The notes beneath the pieces were generated by a model. The model had not been told where the DNA came from. It saw nothing but the letters and a program-made list of their open reading frames with translations, and searched no databases. Below, one piece after another: positions 61,621 through 64,000 of a stretch of DNA of 64,000 nt. Made by a program: the position numbers and the translations under genes. The stretch spans positions 62,001-126,000 of the forward strand of contig JAFSJJ010000044.1 of assembly GCA_017439345.1 (NCBI GenBank). The letters run 5' to 3'. The stretch is from Synergistaceae bacterium. Lineage in GTDB: Bacteria; Synergistota; Synergistia; Synergistales; Aminobacteriaceae. Every line of letters begins with the position of its first letter. Position 1 is the stretch's first letter.

Positions 61621-62223
61621 ATGAAAAAGTTTTTATGTGCTTTATTACTGCTGGTGATTATTGCTTGTCCTTCGTTTGCTATGACGTATGAACAAAAAAA
61701 CTGGTGTCATGCGATTATTCATACTGCTACGGTGTCGGCGATAGGTTCTGCTGCTCTTCTTGCACAGGCTCCTGGAGCTGATAATATCCCTTTAGCTGTC
61801 TGCATTGGCGGTATGACGATTGCACTTGCAGAAGTCTTTGACATTCCGTTATTGCAAATGTCAGCTGAAACAATAGGAATAGGCGTTATCGGAGGTGTAG
61901 GAACTGCATATATTGCTCGAATTGTAACGCAATGGGTTGTGGGATGGATCCCATGGCTGGGAAATGCTGTAAACGCTGCGACGATGGCCGGACTTGTTGA
62001 GTACATAGGCTGGAAGGTTGCGGGAGCCTTTGATCAGAACGGCTGGGCAATAACTAAAGTAATTGTTTATATAAGCAAGGGCTATCTTATCGTTAATAAC
62101 GCTACAAAACTTTTAGACTACATATTCAGCGGTAAAGTTATCGAATTAGTAGAGGCTTTACTCAAGGGAGGCAAGGAGCTGGGAGACATTTTGAAAGATG
62201 CAGGCTTGGCACTGGCAAATTAA
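61621..62223 (+). CDS. secreted hydrophobic protein, DUF697-like
   Basis: 200 residues from ATG 61621 behind GGGAGGG. A signal peptide (MKKFLCALLLLVIIACPSFA) is followed by PGADNIPLAVCIGGMTIALAEVFD and IPWLGNAVNAATMAGLVEYIGW, which match the small DUF697 membrane domain pattern (PGAD, then Met-rich helix, then IPxxGxxxNA). Such domains occur alone or fused to GTPases. About three Gly/Ala-rich hydrophobic helices are likely, so it may sit in a membrane or form pores. Role unknown. Expression may be controlled by the C11 tract. Confidence 0.65.
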   Translation: MKKFLCALLLLVIIACPSFAMTYEQKNWCHAIIHTATVSAIGSAALLAQAPGADNIPLAVCIGGMTIALAEVFDIPLLQMSAETIGIGVIGGVGTAYIARIVTQWVVGWIPWLGNAVNAATMAGLVEYIGWKVAGAFDQNGWAITKVIVYISKGYLIVNNATKLLDYIFSGKVIELVEALLKGGKELGDILKDAGLALAN

Positions 62224-62238
62224 TTTACAGGCATTGAG

Positions 62239-62270
62239 GGGAGCAGGGGATAAGCTCCCTTCTTTATTTA
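62239..62270. terminator. terminator between convergent genes
   Basis: GGGAGC (62239-62244) pairs with GCTCCC (62254-62259); the plus strand continues TTCTTTATTTATTT. Confidence 0.78.
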
Positions 62271-62277
62271 TTTACTG

Positions 62278-63183
62278 TCAATGCGCACCTTCTGAGCCTT
62301 TTAACGGTATCGTGTGCAAATACTCTTCAGGGATAAACTTTAACTCTTCATCAATATAAGCAAGCATTTTTTCTTTATCTTCAGGCAAATTACCCCATAC
62401 AGGAATAGTGTTAGAGACGTGACGGCCGTAAAAGTAAGTATTCTGCATTTCGAGTCCCCTGAGTAATTCTATTTCTTCAGAGATATTTTCTCCGACAGTG
62501 CATTCTGTGAAATTCCCTGCAAGGACGTCATCATAAAGCGTAGTATTTTTCTCTATGTGCATTGTTCCCGCGAAGATAAAAGGGGGTTGAATCTCGTTCA
62601 GAAAATTTATGTTTGCCCGAGCGTTCTCGATATATCTTTTAGAACCTGCTGCACCGATAATGATATTCAGTGAAAAATTTATACCTGCTTCCTTGAGCCT
62701 TAATAATTGAGTTCGAGCCTCGTCAAGCGTGAAGCCTTTGTTAAAATATTCGAGCATGTCATCAAGTGCTGTCTCAAAGCCTATATTCAGATCATTAATT
62801 TTTACGCTCACAAGTTCCCTTAATTCGTGATCGCTCTTATTCTTGATATTCATGATCGAAGCGTACATTGAGATATTTTCAAGACGGGGCAGATATTCCG
62901 AACACTTGAGAGCAATAGCTTTTAATCTTTCAGCACTCAGGACAAACGCATCACCGCCAAGCAAGAATATTCTTTTGTACCAGATATGATTCTTTGCCCT
63001 GACTTCCTGCAAATCGGCTTCAATTTGACTCAGGGACTCAGCCTGGAACTTAACGCCTCTGTACATTGAGCAGAACGAACACTTATTATGCGAACACCCT
63101 ATAGCCGCCTGAAGCAGAAGCGAACTCTCTTCAAACGGAGGCCTGAACACCGGAGGAGTATATTGCATTATAAAATCACTCAC
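62278..63183 (-). CDS. radical SAM protein
   Basis: 301 residues. The cluster motif is GCSHNKCSFCSM near residue 30, spaced C-x4-C-x2-C instead of the usual C-x3-C-x2-C. FLLGGDAF (GGE-like SAM motif), INDLNIGFETALDDML and LNIIIGAAGS follow along the barrel. No accessory domain. It belongs to an uncharacterised group with elongator/HemN-like folds; substrate unknown. It is divergent from the nucleotidase at 63245. Confidence 0.82.
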   Translation of the reverse strand: MSDFIMQYTPPVFRPPFEESSLLLQAAIGCSHNKCSFCSMYRGVKFQAESLSQIEADLQEVRAKNHIWYKRIFLLGGDAFVLSAERLKAIALKCSEYLPRLENISMYASIMNIKNKSDHELRELVSVKINDLNIGFETALDDMLEYFNKGFTLDEARTQLLRLKEAGINFSLNIIIGAAGSKRYIENARANINFLNEIQPPFIFAGTMHIEKNTTLYDDVLAGNFTECTVGENISEEIELLRGLEMQNTYFYGRHVSNTIPVWGNLPEDKEKMLAYIDEELKFIPEEYLHTIPLKGSEGAH

Positions 63184-63244
63184 TTATCATCAATAATATT
63201 TTTAGGTTATAATAACACGCACTTTTTAAGGAGGTATTTAATAT

Positions 63245-64000
63245 ATGCGAAAACTTTTAGCGTTTATTCTTATCATTGCAGCTTTGATGATTCCTTCGAG
63301 TTCATTTGCTGTAAATCTTCCCGACAAAGATATTATTATTATTTACACCAACGATGTTCACTGCGGAGTTGATGACTTTATCGGCTATGCAGGTCTGGAA
63401 CTGTACAAGAAGCAAATGCAGGCTCAGAGTCCCTATGTAACGCTTGTTGATGCAGGCGACGCTGTTCAGGGTGCTACAATCGGGGCAATCTCTCAGGGAC
63501 GTTATATAATCGAGATCATGAATTATCTTGGCTATGACGTTGCAGTACCGGGCAATCACGAATTCGATTACGGCTGGAATCAATTTGAGAACTTCACAAA
63601 GAATCTCAAGTGCGGTTATATCTCTTGCAATCTCAGGGACTCAATAACAGGGCAGCTTTTCCTTAAGCCGTATAAAATTCTCAAGTACGGAAATACAAAA
63701 GTTGCTTATGTAGGTATCTGTACGCCTGAAAGTATCACTAAGTCAACGCCATCGAGCTTTATGGACTCATTAGGAAATTATATTTACGATTTTTGCGGCG
63801 ACAAGACAGGAGAAAAATTATGCGCAGCCGTTCAGAAAGCAGTAGACCAGGCCAGAGACGAAGGAGCAGATTTCGTTATCGCAGTTGCGCACTTGGGCGA
63901 ATATGAAGACACTCCGAAAGAATGGAGTTCACCTAGTGTAATCGCAGGAACAAGGGGCATTGATGCTCTGATTGACGGACATTCACACGAAGTAACGCCG
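63245..64000 (+). CDS. 5'-nucleotidase/UDP-sugar hydrolase, UshA-like (runs off right edge)
   Basis: The first 252 residues are visible; the frame is open to the end of the window. A signal peptide (MRKLLAFILIIAALMIPSSSFA) is followed by metallophosphatase motifs IYTNDVHCG, DAGDAVQG, PGNHEFDYGW, VAHLGEYED and DGHSHE, the two-metal site of the UshA/5'-nucleotidase family. It hydrolyses nucleotides or UDP-sugars in the periplasm. AAGGAGG lies about 10 bases before the ATG. The C-terminal substrate domain is beyond the edge. Confidence 0.92.
   Translation, partial: MRKLLAFILIIAALMIPSSSFAVNLPDKDIIIIYTNDVHCGVDDFIGYAGLELYKKQMQAQSPYVTLVDAGDAVQGATIGAISQGRYIIEIMNYLGYDVAVPGNHEFDYGWNQFENFTKNLKCGYISCNLRDSITGQLFLKPYKILKYGNTKVAYVGICTPESITKSTPSSFMDSLGNYIYDFCGDKTGEKLCAAVQKAVDQARDEGADFVIAVAHLGEYEDTPKEWSSPSVIAGTRGIDALIDGHSHEVTP

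Overview
The window looks like a chromosomal segment of a Gram-negative, probably anaerobic and amino-acid-fermenting bacterium. It carries lipid A genes (lpxD, lpxC, fabZ, lpxA), a BamA homologue, periplasmic solute-binding proteins and many signal peptides. It also has Na+-coupled symporters, a cysteine desulfidase, a tripartite tricarboxylate transporter, a 2[4Fe-4S] ferredoxin, ISC-type Fe-S genes and a solitary HypA. Gene content and codon style are reminiscent of Synergistetes, but that is an inference; no 16S gene is present. The DNA is moderately AT-rich (roughly 40% GC by eye). TTG starts behind good Shine-Dalgarno sites are common.

Layout. 1-5.2 kb: end of a purine nucleoside phosphorylase, an M23 peptidase, tRNA-Leu(CAA), rpsT, an OYE-family reductase, a hydrolase and putP. 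5.2-7.5 kb: iscR-nifS-nifU, leftward. 7.46-8.64 kb: a tandem, decaying BrnT/BrnA-like toxin-antitoxin array with three antitoxins and no intact toxin. 8.7-11.3 kb: cysteine desulfidase plus a DAACS symporter. 11.4-11.85 kb: AT-rich DNA with short direct repeats and an orphan three-repeat CRISPR array, the last repeat abutting an EamA transporter. 12.8-14 kb: a secreted esterase and a PepSY protein. 14.1-18.2 kb: a TctC-TctB-TctA transporter plus a DapA-family lyase. 18.3-19.2 kb: an M28-like peptidase. 19.2-25.6 kb: a leftward glycan cluster whose first gene is interrupted at a run of eleven G.

25.7-30.5 kb: argF with an EutT-like gene, four tandem copies of a small secreted protein family, and metY. 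30.5-38 kb: a leftward run of cheR, hypA, a UvrD-type helicase, coaE, pepF, a HAD phosphatase and lspA, with a truncated Rpn gene beside it. 38.2-41.3 kb: rpsB-tsf-pyrH-frr. 41.4-47.2 kb: an FkbM-like methyltransferase without a recognisable start, an ABC-F ATPase, a GT11 glycosyltransferase and pgm. 47.2-54.1 kb: a phosphatase, a sigma factor, a membrane protein, bamA and lpxD-lpxC-fabZ-lpxA. 54.2-57 kb: hisZ-hisG-hisD. 57-64 kb: ferredoxin, an AddA-like helicase-nuclease, a DUF1275 protein, a secreted DUF697-like protein behind a C11 tract, a radical SAM protein and the start of a UshA-like 5'-nucleotidase.

Most notable points: two 11-base C/G tracts that could give phase variation, one inside a glycan-cluster gene and one in a promoter; the BrnTA array in which toxins decayed and antitoxins survived; a degenerate CRISPR repeat that appears to supply the -35 box of the next gene; a 24-base repeat shared by two distant intergenic regions; and strong over-representation of GAGTC/GACTC.
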